A stretch of DNA of 64,000 nt from Variovorax boronicumulans (GCF_019352895.1 NZ_JAAAFX010000009.1:700764-764763); one strand, 5' to 3'; positions 1-9,735 are shown, counted from the first letter of the stretch. Program-made: numbers and translations. The notes: generated by a model not told the origin, from the sequence alone.

Positions 1-1
1 G

Positions 2-778
2 TCGCCCTGGACCGTGCCCTTCCTCGGCAGCTACCAGGGCGAGGGCAGGGCCTTCGCGCGCCACATCCTGGCCAACCGGCCCGACGCCAAGGTGGCGGTG
101 CTGATGCAGAACGACGACCTGGGCCGCGAAGTGCTCAAGGGCCTGCAGCAGGGCCTGGCCGGGCAGGCCAAGGCGAAGGTCGTGGCGCAGGCCACCTTCG
201 AGGTCACCGACCCGACGGTCGATTCGCAGGTCGTGCAGCTCAAGAACTCCGGCGCCGACGTGCTGGTGATGGCGGCCACCGCCCGCACCGCCGCCCAGGC
301 CATCCGCAAGACCGCCGACCTGGGCTGGCAGCCCGACCGCTACCTCAACTTCGCTGCGGCCTCGGTCAAGATGGCCTTCGAGCCCGCGGGCGCGGAGAAG
401 TCGAAGGGCGTGATCTCGCTGGCCGTCTACAAGGAACCGATGAGCCAGCGCTGGGGCCGCGACCCGGAGGTGCTGGCCTACCTCGAGCTGCTCAAGACCC
501 ATGCGCCCGACGTCGACGCCAGCAACGGCAGCGGCGTGTCGGGCTACCTGGTGGCCGCGCTGATGGCGCATGTGCTGCAGGCCGCGGGCGACGACCTCTC
601 GCGCGACAACGTGCGCCGCGTGGCCAGCAACCTCAAGGACGTGCGCCTGCCGATGCTGCTGCCCGGCGTGCTGATGGCCAACTCGGCCAGCGACCTGCAC
701 GCCTACGCCTCCATGCAGCCAGTGCGCTTCAACGGCATCGAGCTCGACCCGCTCGGGCCGGTGCTGCAGATGAAGTGA
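2..778 (+). CDS. ABC transporter substrate-binding protein (branched-chain amino acid type), 5'-truncated by the window
   Basis: This is the C-terminal 258 residues of a periplasmic receptor of the Leu/Ile/Val-binding (Peripla_BP_6) family. The frame is open from base 2, so the start and signal peptide lie outside the window. It aligns along its whole length with the two complete receptors at 29600-30826 and 30841-32073. Shared blocks include the start 'SPWT', 'MQNDDLG' and 'DPTVDSQ'. Receptors of this family deliver amino acids, amides or small carboxylates to LivHM-type permeases. No permease is visible here. Being next to acyl-CoA genes, it may bind an organic acid (inference). Confidence 0.9.
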   Translation, partial: SPWTVPFLGSYQGEGRAFARHILANRPDAKVAVLMQNDDLGREVLKGLQQGLAGQAKAKVVAQATFEVTDPTVDSQVVQLKNSGADVLVMAATARTAAQAIRKTADLGWQPDRYLNFAAASVKMAFEPAGAEKSKGVISLAVYKEPMSQRWGRDPEVLAYLELLKTHAPDVDASNGSGVSGYLVAALMAHVLQAAGDDLSRDNVRRVASNLKDVRLPMLLPGVLMANSASDLHAYASMQPVRFNGIELDPLGPVLQMK

Positions 779-945
779 GGGCGTCCGGCGCCCCCTGTCC
801 CGCATCGGTCTCTTGTCCAGTCAGTTCCACAGCAGAATCTGCAGGGATCGAATCGTTCGGGCCGAGGCGCCGGTCGGCGACGTGATCAAGGTCCGCTGAA
901 GGCCGTCGGGCCGTCCCCGTGTTCCCAACCATCAGAGAGGCAGAC

Positions 946-1758
946 ATGAACGAAAACACAAGCGAGTCGTCCCTTTTGTACGAGCGCGACGGCGACGTCG
1001 CGATCCTGAGCCTGCATGTGCCGACGCGGCTCAACCCGCTGACATTGGACATCCAGCGCGGCCTGCGCGACCGCCTGGCGCGGCTGTGCGACGAGGGCAC
1101 GACGCGCGCGCTGGTGATCACCGGCGCGGGCAAGGCCTTCTGCGTGGGCGCCGACTTGTCGAGCATGGGCCCGGGCGAGGGCGGCGGCAGCCTGGGCCAG
1201 CGCACGGCCGACACCATGGCCGAGCTGTCGAACCGGCTGATCGCCGACATCCGCGCCTTGCCTTTCCCGGTGGTGAGCGCGGTCAACGGCCCGGCCGCGG
1301 GTGCGGGCGTGGGCCTGGCGCTGGCGGCCGACGTGGTGCTGGCGGCGCGCTCGGCCTATTTCTACCTGCCCTTCATGCCCCGGCTGGGCATCGTGCCCGA
1401 CCTGGGCACCACCTGGTTCCTCGAGCGCTCGATCGGCCGCGCACGCGCGGTCGCGCTGACCTTGCTGGGCGACCGGCTGAGCGCCGAGCAGGCGGCGCAG
1501 TGGGGCCTGATCTGGTCCTGCGTCGACGACGCGGCGCTGCGCCAGGAGGCGCTGGCCACCGCGCAGCGGCTGGCGCGCCTGCCCGCGCATGCGGCGCGCG
1601 AGATCCGCAACGCCTACGAATCGGCGGGCAGCGTGCCGCTGGAGGCGCAGATGCACTACGAGGCCGAGCGCCAGCGCGAACTCATCGACCGGCCCGAGTT
1701 CGCCGAGGGCGTGAAGGCCTTCGGCGAGAAGCGCGATCCGGTCTTCGGGCGCCACTGA
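946..1758 (+). CDS. Enoyl-CoA hydratase/isomerase family protein (PaaG-like crotonase)
   Basis: A 270-residue crotonase-fold protein acting on acyl-CoA thioesters. The oxyanion-hole segment 'GAGKAFCVGADLS' (about residues 60-72) and 'NGPAAGAGVGLA' (from residue 114) are clear. The two glutamates of classical enoyl-CoA hydratase (in GGGCELA and PE) are absent. The segment 'LGIVPDLGTTWFL' instead resembles the Asp-bearing segment of PaaG-type isomerases, so an isomerase or other crotonase reaction is more likely than simple hydration (inference). I chose ATG 946, preceded by AGAGAGG, over an in-frame GTG at 919. The APH-type kinase gene starts 3 bases after its stop, so the two are probably co-transcribed. 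Confidence 0.9.
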   Translation: MNENTSESSLLYERDGDVAILSLHVPTRLNPLTLDIQRGLRDRLARLCDEGTTRALVITGAGKAFCVGADLSSMGPGEGGGSLGQRTADTMAELSNRLIADIRALPFPVVSAVNGPAAGAGVGLALAADVVLAARSAYFYLPFMPRLGIVPDLGTTWFLERSIGRARAVALTLLGDRLSAEQAAQWGLIWSCVDDAALRQEALATAQRLARLPAHAAREIRNAYESAGSVPLEAQMHYEAERQRELIDRPEFAEGVKAFGEKRDPVFGRH

Positions 1759-1761
1759 GCC

Positions 1762-2793
1762 ATGGCGAGCGAGAACCACACCGCGGCCACCGTGCCCGAA
1801 TTCGACGCCGAACGCCTGGCCAGCCACCTGCGCGCCCAGATCCCGGGCCTGAGCGGCCCGATGCGCCTGGCACGCATCGGCGGCGGCCAGTCGAACCCGA
1901 CCTTCTTCGTCGATTTCGACAACCGCGCGCTGGTGCTGCGCAAGCAACCGCCGGGCGAGCTGCTGCCTTCGGCCCATGCGGTCGACCGCGAGTACCGCGT
2001 GCTGCGCGCGCTGGCCGGCACCGACGTGCCCGTGCCCCACGCGGTGCTGTACTGCGACGACCGCAGCGTGGTCGGCACGCCGTTCTACGTGATGGACAAG
2101 CTCGAGGGCCGCGTGTTCCCGCACTACACGCTGCCCGAGATTCCTGCGGCCGAGCGCCGTGCCTACTACTTCGCCATGGCCGAGACGCTGGCGCGCCTGC
2201 ATGCGGTCGACTGGGCCGCCGCGGGCCTGGGCGACTACGGCCGGCCCGGCAACTTCTTCCAGCGCCAGGTCACGCGCTGGACGCGGCAATGGGAAGCCTC
2301 GCGCACCCGCGAAGACGCCAACATCGACCGGCTCATCGCCTGGCTGCCGGCGAACATCCCGGCCGGCGACCACACGACCATCGCGCACGGCGACTTCCGC
2401 TTCGGCAACCTGATGTTCCACCCGACCGAGCCCCGCGTGATCGCGGTGCTCGACTGGGAGCTGTCGACGCTGGGCCATCCGCTGGCCGACGTGGCCTACA
2501 GCTGCATGGCCTGGCACACCGGGGCCGACGAGTTCGAGGGCATGCTGGGCGTCGACCTGGCGGCCGAGGGCATCCCGACGCAGGCCGAGTACGCCGCGCA
2601 CTACCGCCAGGCCGGCGGCCATGCGGAGCCGGTGACGAACTTCCACCTGGCCTTCTCGCTGTTCCGCTTCGCGGTCATTCTCGAAGGCATCGCGGCGCGC
2701 GCACGCAGCGGCAGCGCGGCCGCCAGCGACGCCGTGCAGGTGGGCGCGCAGGCCGCGGGCTTCGCACGACGGGCCGCGGCGCTGATCGACTGA
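1762..2793 (+). CDS. Phosphotransferase family protein (APH/ACAD11-N-like kinase)
   Basis: A 343-residue kinase-fold protein of the aminoglycoside phosphotransferase family. The catalytic loop is 'HGDFRFGNLMFHP' (D211) and the metal-binding segment is 'VLDWELSTLGHPLADVAY' (D231). The N-terminal 'GGGQSNPTFFV' is the nucleotide-binding loop, and 'LRKQPPG' carries the lysine strand. This subtype occurs beside acyl-CoA dehydrogenases and crotonases. Known relatives are the kinase domain of ACAD10/11 and LvaA of Pseudomonas levulinate catabolism, which phosphorylate 4-hydroxyacyl-CoA. Its place directly after the crotonase gene suggests a similar role on a hydroxyacyl-CoA rather than antibiotic resistance (inference). 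Confidence 0.9.
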   Translation: MASENHTAATVPEFDAERLASHLRAQIPGLSGPMRLARIGGGQSNPTFFVDFDNRALVLRKQPPGELLPSAHAVDREYRVLRALAGTDVPVPHAVLYCDDRSVVGTPFYVMDKLEGRVFPHYTLPEIPAAERRAYYFAMAETLARLHAVDWAAAGLGDYGRPGNFFQRQVTRWTRQWEASRTREDANIDRLIAWLPANIPAGDHTTIAHGDFRFGNLMFHPTEPRVIAVLDWELSTLGHPLADVAYSCMAWHTGADEFEGMLGVDLAAEGIPTQAEYAAHYRQAGGHAEPVTNFHLAFSLFRFAVILEGIAARARSGSAAASDAVQVGAQAAGFARRAAALID

Positions 2794-2832
2794 AGGGGCG
2801 CACAGGGAGAGGTGGGAAAATCCCGCTTCTCC

Positions 2833-3678
2833 ATGACCGACGCTCTGCTCCTCGATTCCCCCTCGCCGCTGCTCGACCGCCTGCAGACCCTGGCCGACTG
2901 CCCGCGCGCCGAGGGCTATGCCTGCATCACGGCGCGGCGCGAGCATGGCGCGAGCTCGGTGACCATCGAGGGGCCGACGCTGGCCATCGTGCTGTCGGGT
3001 CAGAAGTGGCTGCGCGGCGCGGGCATCGACCTCACGATCGACCCCGGCCAGCTGTTCCTGGTCACGCGCAGCTGCCGCATCGACGTGATGAACCGGCCCG
3101 ATGCGCAGAGCGGCCTCTACCTCACGCTGACCATCCCGCTGTGCGCCGAGGTGCTCGACGCGGCGCGCCTGCTGTGGTCGGTGCCGGTGGTGCAGGGCGG
3201 CGACAGCATCGTCGCCATGCCCGCGGCCCGGCTCGAGGCCGACCTGATGGCCTGGAGCGGCGCGCTGCAGGCCGCGCGCTATGGCGAAGCGCGGCTGGCG
3301 CTCGCGGCCATGCTGGTGCGCCTGTGCGGCTGGGGCCACACCGCGATGCTGGTGCCGCCGCCGCCGAGCCTGGCGGCACAGGTGCAGGCCCTGGTGGCCC
3401 CGCAGCCCGAGCGCGACTGGCGCTCGGTGGATTTCGAGGCCGCGCTGGGCATGAGCGGCGCCACCTTGCGCCGGCGCCTGGCGGCCGAGCACACCTCGCT
3501 GAGCGACGCGATCACCGAAGCCCGCCTTGCGCACGCGATGACGCTGCTCTACACCACGCGCTGGCCGGTCAAGACCGTGGCCGGGCGCGTGGGCTACCGC
3601 TCGAGTGCGAGCTTCGTGCGGCGCTTCGTCGCGCGCTACGGCCTGCAGCCCGGCGACATCGGCAACGCCGAGGCCTGA
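2833..3678 (+). CDS. AraC family transcriptional regulator
   Basis: A 281-residue regulator with an AraC_N-type sensing domain (about residues 10-170) and a C-terminal double helix-turn-helix. The HTH segments are 'MSGATLRRRLAAEHTSL' and 'VAGRVGYRSSASFVRRF', the second being the conserved AraC signature. The start is ATG 2833. A GTG at 2812 in the same frame adds seven residues and is possible. It lies 39 bases after the kinase gene in the same direction and is a natural candidate to control the crotonase/kinase pair or the exported hydrolase downstream (inference). Confidence 0.9.
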   Translation: MTDALLLDSPSPLLDRLQTLADCPRAEGYACITARREHGASSVTIEGPTLAIVLSGQKWLRGAGIDLTIDPGQLFLVTRSCRIDVMNRPDAQSGLYLTLTIPLCAEVLDAARLLWSVPVVQGGDSIVAMPAARLEADLMAWSGALQAARYGEARLALAAMLVRLCGWGHTAMLVPPPPSLAAQVQALVAPQPERDWRSVDFEAALGMSGATLRRRLAAEHTSLSDAITEARLAHAMTLLYTTRWPVKTVAGRVGYRSSASFVRRFVARYGLQPGDIGNAEA

Positions 3679-3738
3679 GCCCGGGGCGAGCGTTTCACGC
3701 ACGAAGTTGAGCGCCTCGCAAGGCGCGTCGCACCGAGG

Positions 3739-4749
3739 ATGAGGCTTCCTTGTCCCTGGACCTTTTTCATGCCGCTTCATGCTTCTTCCCGCCTGCGCCT
3801 GCTCATCGCCGCCGCGGCCACGACCTTTGCGCTCGCCGCGCCGGCCCAGCCGAACGCACAGGTGCCCGGCTACTACCGCCAGGCCATCGGCGACTTGCGC
3901 GTGACCGCGCTGTTCGACGGCGTGGTGCCGCTGCCGCGCGCCCAGCTCACCGGCATCGCGCCCGCGCAGGTCGATGCGCTGCTGGCCGACCGCCATGTGC
4001 CCGAGGGCGAGAAGGGCCTGCAGACGGCGGTCAACGCCTACCTGGTGGAGCGCGGCGGCCTGCGGGTGCTGGTCGATGCGGGCACCGCGCAATGCTTCGG
4101 CGCAGGCCTGGGCCAGGTGCTGGCCAACCTGCGCGCGGCCGGCTTCCGGCCCGAGGACGTCGATGCGGTGCTGATGACCCATGCCCACCCCGACCACCTC
4201 TGCGGCGTGCTCGACGCGCAGGGCGCGGTGGCCTACCCGAATGCCACGCTGTGGCTCGCGCGTGAAGAGGCAGCCTATTGGGAAGACCCGGCCTCGGAGG
4301 CGTCCACCCCCGAATCACTGCGCTTCCTGTTCGGCATGGCGCGGCGCGCGATCGCGCCCTATGCGGCGGCCGGCAGGCTGCGCCGCTTCGGGCCCGGCGA
4401 TGTGCTGCCAGCCGGCTTCACGGCGCTGGCCTCGCATGGCCACACGCCGGGCCACACCTCCTTCCTGGCCGACGGCGGCAAGGACGGTGCGCAGAAGCTG
4501 CTGGTCTGGGGCGACGTGCTGCACTACCACGCGGTGCAGTTCGCGGTGCCCGAAGCCTCCTACGAAGCCGACACCGACCGACCGCAGGCCATCGCCTCGC
4601 GCCGCGGCCTGCTCGAGCGCGCGACCCGCGAAGGCTGGTGGGTGGCGGGCGCGCACCTGCCGTTCCCGGGGCTGGGCCATGTGCGGCGCGAAGGGCCGGC
4701 CTTCGCCTGGGTGCCGGCCGAGTTCTCGCCGCTGTCGGCGGGGCGTTGA
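3739..4749 (+). CDS. Exported MBL-fold metallo-hydrolase
   Basis: A 336-residue metallo-beta-lactamase-fold enzyme. The zinc motif 'THAHPDH' covers residues 147-153. A second metal-ligand segment 'SHGHTPGHT' and 'WGDVLHYH' follow in the normal order. The N-terminus has a signal peptide (LLIAAAATTFALAAPAQP), so the enzyme should be periplasmic. An in-frame ATG at 3769 would give a more typical signal peptide; the assigned ATG has a short purine run (CGAGG) close upstream. This subgroup includes lactonases and other hydrolases, so the substrate cannot be assigned. The convergent acyl-CoA synthetase gene ends 7 bases downstream. Confidence 0.85.
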   Translation: MRLPCPWTFFMPLHASSRLRLLIAAAATTFALAAPAQPNAQVPGYYRQAIGDLRVTALFDGVVPLPRAQLTGIAPAQVDALLADRHVPEGEKGLQTAVNAYLVERGGLRVLVDAGTAQCFGAGLGQVLANLRAAGFRPEDVDAVLMTHAHPDHLCGVLDAQGAVAYPNATLWLAREEAAYWEDPASEASTPESLRFLFGMARRAIAPYAAAGRLRRFGPGDVLPAGFTALASHGHTPGHTSFLADGGKDGAQKLLVWGDVLHYHAVQFAVPEASYEADTDRPQAIASRRGLLERATREGWWVAGAHLPFPGLGHVRREGPAFAWVPAEFSPLSAGR

Positions 4750-4756
4750 GGGATCG

Positions 4757-6310
4757 TCAGCCGACTTTTCTGTCGCGGCCGGCCCAATGCGGCTCGCGCA
4801 GCTTGTACTTGAGGATCTTTCCCGCCGGCGACAGCGGCAGTTCGCTCGCGAAAGCCACGCTGCGCGGGCACTTGTAGCCCGCGATCAGCGTGCGGCAGTG
4901 CGCGATCAGCGCCTCGGCCGTGAGCGCCTGGCCTTCGCGCAGCACCACCACCGCGTGCACGCGCTCGCCCCAATGCGCGTCGGGCACGCCGACCACGGCG
5001 CACATCGACACCTGCGGCAGCTGCGTGATCGCGTTCTCGACCTCGGCCGAGTACACGTTCTCGCCGCCGGTCACGACCATGTCCTTGAGCCGGTCGACGA
5101 TGTAGAGAAAACCGTCGTCGTCCATGCGGCCGCCGTCGCCGGTGTGCATCCAGCCGTCGCGCAGCGCCTCGGCGGTCTGCGCGGCCTTGTTCCAGTAGCC
5201 GGCCATCACCATCGGGCCGCGCGCCGCGATCTCGCCCACCGTGCCGTGGGGCACCGGCAGGCCTTCGGCATCGACGATGCGCACTTCGGCGATCGGCACC
5301 GGCCGGCCGGCCGAGCGGCGGCGGTGTGCCGGCTGCTCGGGGTGGTGGCACCAGGCGGGCAGCACGGTCACGACGGGCGAGAGTTCGGTCATGCCGTAGA
5401 GCTGGCAGAAGCCGGCCTGGGGCAGCTTCTCGATGGCCTGCATCAGCAGCGCGTCGTCGATGGGCGCCGCGCCGTAGAGCACCAGCTGCAGGCTCGAGGT
5501 GTCGTAATCGCCGAAGCGCGGATGCTCGATCAGCCGCTTGACCATGGTGGGCACCATGAAGGTCTCGCTGGCGCGCTCGTTCTGGATCGCCTCCAGCACC
5601 TGGACCTCGTCGAAGGCGGGCATCACGATCTGGGTGCTGAGCCGCAGCATGAGCTGCAGCGTCAGGCCCACGCCGCCCACATGGAACAGCGGCGCCATGT
5701 TCAGGCCCACCGCGTCGACTGGCCGCGTGGCCGCCATGTTGGCCGAGAGCTGGCCCGCATAGAGGTTGGTGTGCGTCAGCATCACGCCCTTGGGCTGGCC
5801 GGTGGTGCCGCCGGTGTACATCACGGCCGCGAGGTCGGCGCCGCCGCGGCGCGCGTCGGCCACGGGCACGGCCTGCGCCATCAGCGCCTCGGCATCGTGC
5901 AGGCCCTCGGGCGCGGGGCCGTCGTCGAACCAGACCAGCGTCTGCAGCGAGCGTGACAGGCCGTGCTGCTGCGCGCCCAGCGCCGCATGCTTCGCATCCA
6001 CCAGCAGCAGCCGCGTGTCGCAGTCGTCGAGCGAGTAGGCCACCTCGCGCGCGCTCCAGCGGATGTTGACCGGGTTGACCACCGCACCGGCCCACCAGGC
6101 CGCGTAGAAGAACTCCACATAGCGGTCGGAGTTGAGCGCCATCATGCCGACCCGGTCGCCGGGCTGCACGCCCTGGGCCTGCAGCACCGCGGCCAGCCGC
6201 GCCACGCGGTCGACGAAGACGGCGAAGCTGCTGCGGCGCGTGCCGCAGACCAGGGCCGTGGCCTGGGGTTTTTCCTGCAGGGCCTTGTGCAGGGGCTGGG
6301 TGAGTTCCAT
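4757..6310 (-). CDS. AMP-dependent acyl-CoA synthetase/ligase
   Basis: A 517-residue member of the ANL adenylating superfamily, which activates a carboxylic acid to acyl-AMP and then acyl-CoA. The P-loop-like motif 'YTGGTTGQPKGVMLTH', the A5 motif 'YGMTELSP', 'HTGDGGRMDDDGFLYIVDR' and the C-terminal lysine motif 'PLSPAGKILKYKLRE' are all present, so the enzyme appears complete. The start ATG is preceded by GGAG. The gene is divergent from the Bug receptor gene at 6556 across a 245-base spacer, which must hold promoters for both. The chain-length specificity is unknown. Confidence 0.93.
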   Translation of the reverse strand: MELTQPLHKALQEKPQATALVCGTRRSSFAVFVDRVARLAAVLQAQGVQPGDRVGMMALNSDRYVEFFYAAWWAGAVVNPVNIRWSAREVAYSLDDCDTRLLLVDAKHAALGAQQHGLSRSLQTLVWFDDGPAPEGLHDAEALMAQAVPVADARRGGADLAAVMYTGGTTGQPKGVMLTHTNLYAGQLSANMAATRPVDAVGLNMAPLFHVGGVGLTLQLMLRLSTQIVMPAFDEVQVLEAIQNERASETFMVPTMVKRLIEHPRFGDYDTSSLQLVLYGAAPIDDALLMQAIEKLPQAGFCQLYGMTELSPVVTVLPAWCHHPEQPAHRRRSAGRPVPIAEVRIVDAEGLPVPHGTVGEIAARGPMVMAGYWNKAAQTAEALRDGWMHTGDGGRMDDDGFLYIVDRLKDMVVTGGENVYSAEVENAITQLPQVSMCAVVGVPDAHWGERVHAVVVLREGQALTAEALIAHCRTLIAGYKCPRSVAFASELPLSPAGKILKYKLREPHWAGRDRKVG

Positions 6311-6555
6311 GAAAAGCGGTCTCCGGGAGGGCGTGAAGGGGCGGGGCGCGTGAGGGTCCCGCCCGGCCTCGATTCTTGTGCGCCGGCTGCGGCTTGGCTG
6401 TCGTCCGAATCGACGATTCGGCGCGTGGCGTGCGATGGGCCCTCACGGGTGAGCACGCCAAATTCGTCCCTTTGGACGAGCGTTCGCCACGATGCAGCGG
6501 CCGAGAATTCTCCGGGGCCGCAGCACGCGGCCTGCGACACACCGGAGACAAGACA

Positions 6556-7575
6556 ATGCCCAACCCAACCGCCATCCGCGCCGCCGATCTCTGCAAGCGC
6601 GGCTTCTGCCGCGGGGCCATGGCCGCCGCCGCGGCCGTGCTCTCGCTCTCGTTCCACGCACAGGGGCAGGCACAGTCCGCGGCGCCGTTCCCGTCGAAGC
6701 CGATCACGCTGCTGCTGCCCTTCACTGCGGGCGGCGCCACCGACGTGCAGATCCGCGCGCTGGCGCAGGCCGCCTCGCAGACGCTGCGCCAGCCGGTGGT
6801 GGTGGTCAACCAGCCGGGCGTGGCGGGCACCATGGCACCGGCCGCGATGGCACGCAGCGCCGCGCCCGACGGCTACACGATCTCGATGATCCCCTCGACG
6901 CTGTTCCGGCTGCCGCATGTGCAGAAGGTCAACTACGACCCGGTGGCCGACTTCACTTACATCATCGGCGTGACCAGCTACAGCTTCGGCATCGTCGTGG
7001 CCGCCGACGCGCCCTGGAAGACGCTGCCCGAACTCATCGCCGCGGCCAAGGCCACGCCCGACAAGATCTCCTTCGGCGCGATCGGGCAGGGCAGCTCGGG
7101 CCACATCGGGATCTCGCGGCTGTCGCGGGCCGCGGGCTTCCCGCTCAACTACATCCCGTTCAAGGGCGCCTCCGAGGTGGTGCAGGCCACCATGGGCGGC
7201 CACATCCAGGTCATGACCGAGGCCGGCTGGGGCAGCATGGTCGAGGCCGGCAAGCTGCGCCTGCTGGCCGTGATGGACGAGCAGCGCTCGCCGCGCTGGC
7301 CGCAGGTGCCGACGTTGAAGGAACTGGGCTACGACATCGCGGTGCGCTCGCCGGTCGGCCTGGCCGGCCCCAAGGGCATGAGCCCGCAGGTCGTGAAGAC
7401 GCTGCACGACGCCTTCCTTGCCGCCAGTTCCGACCCGCAATTCCTCAAGGCGCTCGAGGTGCAGGGCCAGCCCGCGGTCCACATGGACAGCGAGCAGTAC
7501 CGCCGCTTCGCCGTCGCGCAGACGGCCAGCGACAAGCGCTTCGTCGAGGAACTCGGCTTCAAGCTCAACGAATGA
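6556..7575 (+). CDS. Tripartite tricarboxylate transporter substrate-binding protein (Bug/TctC family)
   Basis: A 339-residue periplasmic receptor of the Bug family. It has a signal peptide (through about residue 36, ending AQGQAQS) and then the family start 'PSKPITLLLPFTAGG'. Other Bug hallmarks are 'APDGYTI', 'GAIGQGSSGHI' and 'YIPFKGASEVVQATMGG'. Bug receptors bind small carboxylates, amides or amino acids and dock to TctAB permeases. No tctAB is adjacent, so it is an orphan receptor. ATG 6556 was chosen for its CCGGAGAC ribosome-binding site and because upstream codons do not fit a signal peptide. The acyl-CoA ligase gene starts 7 bases downstream. Confidence 0.92.
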   Translation: MPNPTAIRAADLCKRGFCRGAMAAAAAVLSLSFHAQGQAQSAAPFPSKPITLLLPFTAGGATDVQIRALAQAASQTLRQPVVVVNQPGVAGTMAPAAMARSAAPDGYTISMIPSTLFRLPHVQKVNYDPVADFTYIIGVTSYSFGIVVAADAPWKTLPELIAAAKATPDKISFGAIGQGSSGHIGISRLSRAAGFPLNYIPFKGASEVVQATMGGHIQVMTEAGWGSMVEAGKLRLLAVMDEQRSPRWPQVPTLKELGYDIAVRSPVGLAGPKGMSPQVVKTLHDAFLAASSDPQFLKALEVQGQPAVHMDSEQYRRFAVAQTASDKRFVEELGFKLNE

Positions 7576-7582
7576 CAACGCA

Positions 7583-9696
7583 ATGAATCAAGCATCCTCC
7601 TCACTGCACCGTTTCCTGCACCCGCGCTCGATCGCCTTCGTCGGTGCGACCGAACGCTCGGTCTGGTCGAACGCTGCGCACGCCACGCTGCAGAAGCTCG
7701 GCTACGACGGCCGCCTGTACCCGGTGAACCGCCGCGGCGGCGAGGTCTACGGCCGCCACGCCGCCACCTCGGCCAAGGCCATCGGCGAGCCGGTCGACAT
7801 GGCGCTGCTGATGATCCCGGCCGAGGCGCTCGATGAAGCGCTGGACGACCTGCACGCGGCCGGCATCGGCAATGCGGTGCTGCTGAGCTCGGGCTTCGCC
7901 GAGGCCGGCGCAGAGGGGCGCGAGCGCCAGCAGCGCCTGAGCGCCATGGCGCGCGAGCGCGGCCTGCGCATCCTCGGGCCCAACTGCCTGGGCTTCATCA
8001 ACTACGTCGACCGCTCGGCGGTCTGGACTGCATCCATCCGCGACCCGCTGCCGGCCGGCACGCTGGGCATCGTGTCGCAGAGCGGCGCGCTCGCGGGCCA
8101 GCTGTCGTTCATGGCGCAGGTGCACGGCATCGGCCTGAGCCGGCTGGTCTCGACCGGCAACGAGTCGGACATCCACATCGCCGAGGTGATCGACTACCTG
8201 GTCGACGACCCGCACACGCAGTCGATCGCGGTCTTCGCCGAGACCGTGCGCGACCCCGCGCGCTTCGCCGCCGCGGCCGAGCGCGCACTGGCCGCGGCCA
8301 AGCCGATCGTGGTGCTCAAGATGGGAGCAGCGAGATCACCGCCCAGGCCGCGCAGGCCCACACCGGCTCGCTGGTGGGCGACGACCGCGTGTTCGACGCG
8401 GTCTGCCAGCGCCTGGGCCTGATGCGCGTGCGCGGAATCGAGGACCTGGTCTTCACCGCCGCCTTCGCCAGCCAGACCGGTGTGCTGCCGGCCGGCGGCG
8501 TGGCCGCGGTCTCGATGTCGGGCGGCATGTGCGAGATCATGGCCGAGCGCGCCGACGAGGAAGGCCTGGCGTTGCCCGCGCTGGCGCCCGCCACCGTGGC
8601 CGCGCTGGGCGAGGTGCTGCCGGGCTACGGCACGGCCCACAACCCGCTGGACGTGACCGGCGCCGCCATGCTCAAGCCCGAGCTCTTCGGCGACGCGCTC
8701 GCCGCGCTGGTGCGCGACCCGGGTATCGGCCTGGCCGTGGTGGTGGCCGACGTGCCTAACGCGCCCGTCAACGACACGCCGCTGACCGGCGCCGTGCTGA
8801 AGGAAGTGGCGCGCGGCCTGGCGCGGAGCCCCGTGCCCGCCATCGTCTGCAGCCACTACGTGATGCAGGTCACCGAGCGCTCGCGCGCGCTGATCGAAGA
8901 GAGCGGCGTGCGCCACATCGCCTGCGGCATCCACCACGCGATGAGCGCGGCCGGTGCGGTGCGGCGCTGGTCCGACGCGGTGCACCGTCATCGCCAGGCA
9001 CAGGCATCCATCGCTGCAACAGCGCCTTCGACCGACCGCCCGGCCTCCGAGCGCGAGACCCTGGCCTGGCTGGGCGCGCGCGGCGTGCCGGTGGTGCCCA
9101 TGCAGCTGTCGCGCGACGTCGACGAGGCCGTGCGTTTCGCGCGCGGGCTCGAGGCGCCGGTGGTGCTGAAGATCGCCTCGGCACAGATCCCGCACAAGAC
9201 CGAGGTCGGCGGCGTGGCGCTGAACCTGCAGGGCGACGCCGCCGTGGCCGAAGCCTGGACGGCGATGCACGCCCGCGTGCGCGCGGCCCGGCCCGATGCG
9301 CAGATCGACGGCATCCTCGTGGCACCGATGCGCCGCGACGGCCTCGAACTCTTCGTCGGCACGCTGCGCGACCCGCAATGGGGCGCGGTGCTGGCCGTCG
9401 GGCTGGGCGGCATCTGGGTCGAGGTGCTGCAGGACACCAGCCTGCGCGTGCTGCCCGTGACCCCGGGGGACGTGAAGGACATGCTGGCCGAGCTGCGCGG
9501 CAGCCGCCTGCTCGACGGCTGGCGCGGCGCCCCCGCGGCCGACCGCGACGCCATCGCCGAGGCCGTGGCCGCGATCGGCAATGCCGCGCTGGCCTTGGGT
9601 CCCGCGCTGGTGTCGCTCGAGGTCAACCCGCTGCGGGTGCAGGGCCGCACGGTCGAGGCGCTCGATGCGCTGGCCGTGTGGGGCTCGGCCGGCTGA
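7583..9696 (+). pseudogene. Acetate--CoA ligase family protein (NDP-forming acyl-CoA synthetase), frameshifted
   Basis: The two halves of one roughly 704-residue NDP-forming acyl-CoA synthetase lie in different frames. The N-terminal CoA-binding part (7583 to about 8325) has 'FLHPRSIAFVGATERS', 'GPNCLGFINY' and 'IVSQSGALAGQ'. The rest (about 8326-9696) continues with the ligase and ATP-grasp parts, including 'KIASAQIPHKTEVGGV' and 'LGGIWVEVL'. At 8321-8330 one C appears to be missing: 'KMGSSEITAQ' can be read only if a base is restored after ATGGG. The enzyme would convert a carboxylate, CoA and ATP to acyl-CoA, ADP and phosphate. The gene is either a recent pseudogene or has a sequence error at that point. 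It sits between two Bug receptors. Confidence 0.85.
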
Positions 9697-9735
9697 CGCG
9701 CCGCATCCATCGAAGAACCACAGGAGACAGACCCC

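Noticed and set aside
1762..2793. Aminoglycoside resistance gene
   Set aside because: The fold is that of APH, but the sequence type and its position after a crotonase gene fit an acyl-CoA-linked kinase. Nothing indicates drug specificity.
886..4197. Very long open frame on the minus strand (about 1100 codons)
   Set aside because: It is antisense to four well-supported genes. Its product is rich in Arg, Ala, Gly, His and Gln without any domain, the usual mirror of high-GC coding DNA.
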